Assembly (NCBI GenBank): GCA_025345505.1
Contig: JANVCC010000185.1
Span: 1,556,701 to 1,620,700, forward strand
Length of the DNA: 64,000 nt
From: Todiramphus chloris collaris
Taxonomy: Eukaryota; Chordata; Aves; Coraciiformes; Alcedinidae
Reading direction: 5' to 3'
The notes below the pieces were generated by a model. The model was not told where the DNA came from. It did not search any database and saw only the letters and a program-made list of their open reading frames with translations. Of this stretch, positions 60,781 through 64,000 are shown piece by piece (position 1 is the first letter of the stretch; the number at the start of each line of letters is the position of its first letter). The translations under genes were made by a program, and so were the position numbers.

Positions 60781-63700
60781 GAGTAAAGTATTACTGGTAT
60801 GAAAGAGCGACACATGAAGTCACTGTTCGTATATCAAGACATGAACTAGTCAGTGTGATCTAATCAATTTTCCAGGGACATCGAAGCAAAGCGGTGCAAT
60901 TCCCTGTGTAGCTGTAAACTATGAACTTTCTGAGATCCTTGGGTTTTACATTACTTTTCCTGGTGAATTGCAGTGGGTTTTAAGGGTGGATTTTTTTTTT
61001 CCTGAAGAGGAAATGTCCCTCTATTTCACCTGCTTCTCTTCCAATTAGTAGTTGCCCACCTCTTGGGAGCATAATTAAGAGGTCTCTAGTTAGCCTAAGG
61101 AAAGGAATTAAAGAAATTGTAAAAATGCAACTGTAATAAATGGGCAATATATAGCCATTAAGTCCACAGTATCCATATTCATGCTTATGCAGTGCTACTT
61201 TAATGATTTGATATTTACCTATATAACTCATTTGATTATAAATAATGCTGATTGCATTGGGAACCCGTACAGCACAAGAGGAGGAATAACCTTTCTCTTT
61301 GTTCCAAAAGACTTAGGCAGGCGTTTTGTTTAAGCAGTAAATACGCACAGTAGAAATTGATACTTCCAAGTTCTGCACTTAATGGATATTGGCTGCCGTC
61401 AAACAACTTTGAGTAATTAGTAGCTGTGCTGAAGGACTGATGAAGTGTCAAGCAGGAGGTACAGGCTGCTCTGAAGGGCAGTCTTTCATCTGTCATGGCT
61501 CCCAGAAGGATTAAAGGTTGTGCGGAGTGTCTCTCGTGTTTCTCCAGGGATGTGTCTTACTGAGGCTCGCCTGAGAGTCTTGGAAATACGCATCTGACCT
61601 TAAAAACTGCCCGAGTGCTTTGCATCTCGGGACCTGAAGAGCAGCTAGGGAGAACTGGTCTGGTGCGCTCTGAACGCGGAGGAGGAGGCGCACAGTGTTC
61701 CCTTGTACAAAGTAGTAGCTGAGTATTTAAGTAATGGCATACAATTAACATATGATAAAGAAAATTGGTGACAAAAGCAATTTATGAAGCCCGACATGAA
61801 CTTTCACCATTTCCTTTTAGGTATGTTGCCTTTTCAGTCAGATTGATGAGTGGTGACAGAAGAATATAATCTCTTTGATAGGTTTTTATTCAAAATATTT
61901 ATTTAAATGTAATGTCTATCACTAGAAAATTGAAAAGAGGATTCATTGCATCCAAAGCTGATCCACACATCTTAAGCTGTTATCTTTCCTGAAATTCCTT
62001 AAAATCTTACTGGGAGTGCATGGTTTCAAGGGTTCAGGCATTCTTATTATTCTTTTGTTGATAAACTGAAGGGCTGAAAGATGGACATGATACAGCTAAT
62101 CAGTTCTTACAGGTTCAGATTTTCCCATGCTTGGTGACAGACTCTACTTTTGGACACGTTAATAACTGGCTGGTTTTCTGGAATACTGCACTCTTCCTGC
62201 TTCCTTTCATTACATTAGCCAAGGTTCCACTAGATGAGACATTTGCAGTCTTAAGACTTCCTGCCGAGGTTCAGACTTTGTATTTTTGAGATTGAAGCTG
62301 TCGTGTTCACGAAACTACTTAATTAGAAACACATTCATTTTGGTGCACGCTGGAGGAGCCTTGAGCAGCATAGCCAGGCACACAGGGAAGTTGAGCATTT
62401 GTGCAGCTGGCAACTAAACCAGTGGTTTATACTTTGAATATAAAATTACCGGGTATTTTCTTGCTCCTGGAATAGGGCCATTGGAGATGAAGAGATGTGG
62501 GTGAAGAGACAGCGTTTGCTGCAAATAAAACATGCAAAATGACAAATAAAAATACTCCTCAGCTGAGCAACAATCCCTGTGTAGTTAGTGGGTATCCTGG
62601 CAGGAATTTCTGTCCAAGAACCTGGCCGTGTGTTCTGATTCTCATCTGCGGAATTCCCACGGAAGCAGAACCTTGTGGATTTGTACCAAGGTAGTTTCTG
62701 ACCTAGCAGTCCCTCTGGGCTGCCTGTCGCACAGAGCTGTGTCGGGGAAAGCTTGGCCAGGGCCACTCTCAGGCAGCTCAGTGAGTTGTAATCTAATGTG
62801 ATACGTGGCACTTCAGTGTTCTACACGTGCACTTGCACAAGGTGTTTGAAGTTACATGCGCTTAATGTCTTCAAAAAGAAAAGAAGCGTCTTCCTGTGGA
62901 ATGTCTGATAGAGAGGCTGTTCCCATCTTTGTACGGCATCCAACAGAGTAACAGTTTTAGAGGGTACATTAGTAAACATGATAAATATTAATATGCGTAT
63001 CAGTAAATACATATTTTTTTCTAAAGGTATTTCTTCTGCAAATGAGAGGCAGAGTGATTTTTGCCGGTCTGGTGTCTTGCAGTATATTTTTCAGCCCTGT
63101 ACTTCTCTTACTGAGCAGTAGGCACCAGTTTATAAAAGCAATATGGAAGATATTTTAATCCAAGGCAGTACAGTGACATTTCTCTCATTTTTTTTTTCAT
63201 CTGAAATTGAAAATGAGCTCTTTGAGCTTCTGTATCCAAAATGAAATGAGGCTCTATTTTAAAAGTTGTGTCTGTCTGTGTGCTTTCCATTTAACAGGCA
63301 GTATATGCCATATTTGCAATTAGCAGCTTTGGCATCCTCTTTGATGTGTTCTAATAAGCAGTGCAAATATAAGCTTTCCCTGATTAGTCGAGTGGGAGTC
63401 CTGTAATAAGCTTAATATTAGAAATACTCCATCCACAAAGATACAACTTTCATTCAGTATTCTTCTTGTGTTCTGTGGTCCATGTTGGTGTTTGCTAACA
63501 TCACGGAAGGGAAGCCGGAAAAGATCAATCTTTCTCTTAAATGTCAGCATTCTGTTGGATAACAGAAGTGTCACGCTGTGTTTGAGGCTACAAATTTGGC
63601 CTAAGAGCCTCTTGGTGTATTTAAGCTGTGTGTTCTAAGGGAATAATGGCATCGGTGTATACCCCAGGCACTCGGAAACTTATCAGGATATTCAAAAGTC

Positions 63701-64000
63701 ATTTTTATATTTTTTGTTTATAAATCTAAATGCTTCAAGATTTATACTTAAAAATAAATTGTTTAAAATGGGTCTGTGCCTATAGTCACAGGATTTAAAA
63801 CTTGCGGTACCAGGTGAGACGTATGGATTAAATTAACCACTTAACACTAAAACAGGATCCGTTTTTCCAAAGAGCGCTCTTAGGAAAAGTCTGGGTATGC
63901 TTTTGAAAATGGTAGCAACACATTTTGTTTATTGTTTTTTCAGTAAAGAACCCAGTGTCGTAGATTATTTTTTTAATATGTTTAATAGCTGTCCTTATGT

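Larger units (their letters stand above)
56142..64000 (+). other. DENND1A: DENND1A intron, 5' part (continues past the window)
   Basis: From GTAAGG to the window end with no further DENND1A exon recognised. It holds a TA/TG microsatellite, a CR1 3' fragment at 56630-56785, a cluster of homeodomain-type TAAT cores at 58260-58622, a G/T-rich patch at 59858-59913 and an octamer-containing AT-rich stretch near 60650-60780. Open frames up to about 120 codons on either strand lack protein-family character. Confidence 0.85.

Noticed and set aside
62446-62811. 121-codon minus-strand frame
   Set aside because: No family resemblance and no splice or promoter context; length is compatible with chance.
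63290-63340. Possible next DENND1A exon after an AACAG at about 63298, with ATGCCATATTTGC resembling MPYL
   Set aside because: The frame hits a stop within a few codons and does not continue to IGIHLSLMEK.

Overview
The window is a piece of a vertebrate nuclear genome, most likely avian or another sauropsid. Long AT-leaning non-coding stretches are interrupted by short exons with canonical AG/GT borders. The only recognisable interspersed repeats are a few decayed CR1-type LINE 3' ends, and overall repeat content is low. There is no bacterial or phage gene organisation and no CRISPR array, and I recognised no rRNA or tRNA.

One gene explains the coding content: DENND1A (connecdenn 1), on the + strand. 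Seven consecutive internal exons (13033-13082, 16489-16608, 40790-40859, 41897-41977, 44160-44213, 50044-50154, 56041-56141) join in frame without a stop. They total 587 bp, 195 codons plus two bases of the next. They encode much of the N-terminal DENN module, roughly human residues 45 to 240. The paralogue call rests on peptides such as FCFPFYVD, HSYFTVPDTRELPSIPEN and MLHLYASMLYERRIL, which fit DENND1A better than DENND1B or DENND1C. The start of the protein lies upstream of the window. The rest of the DENN domain and the clathrin/AP-2-binding tail lie downstream. The known role of the family is to activate the GTPase Rab35 on clathrin-coated and endosomal membranes.

Layout: 1-13032 is the 3' part of an upstream intron, with a CR1 scrap and an A10G13 tract. 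A 3.4 kb intron follows the first exon. A 24 kb intron (16609-40789) holds a C28 tract, G/T-rich patches and two GC/CpG-rich blocks, one of which (about 36885-37205) is a candidate internal regulatory element. Between 40790 and 56141 exons are packed more closely, with introns of 1.0, 2.2, 5.8 and 5.9 kb that contain a 67-bp tandem duplication, a perfect 10-bp-arm inverted repeat and two CR1 remnants. From 56142 to the end is the start of another long intron, with a cluster of homeodomain-type TAATTA/TAATTG cores (about 58260-58622) and a POU-octamer site near 60692, which are candidate enhancer sequence.

I did not find a previously undescribed gene system. The best leads are the CpG-rich block, the homeodomain-core cluster, the lineage substitution in the exon 50044-50154, two weak splice donors and the sequence-level oddities listed below. 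Exon calls are firm; all regulatory interpretations are inference from sequence alone.
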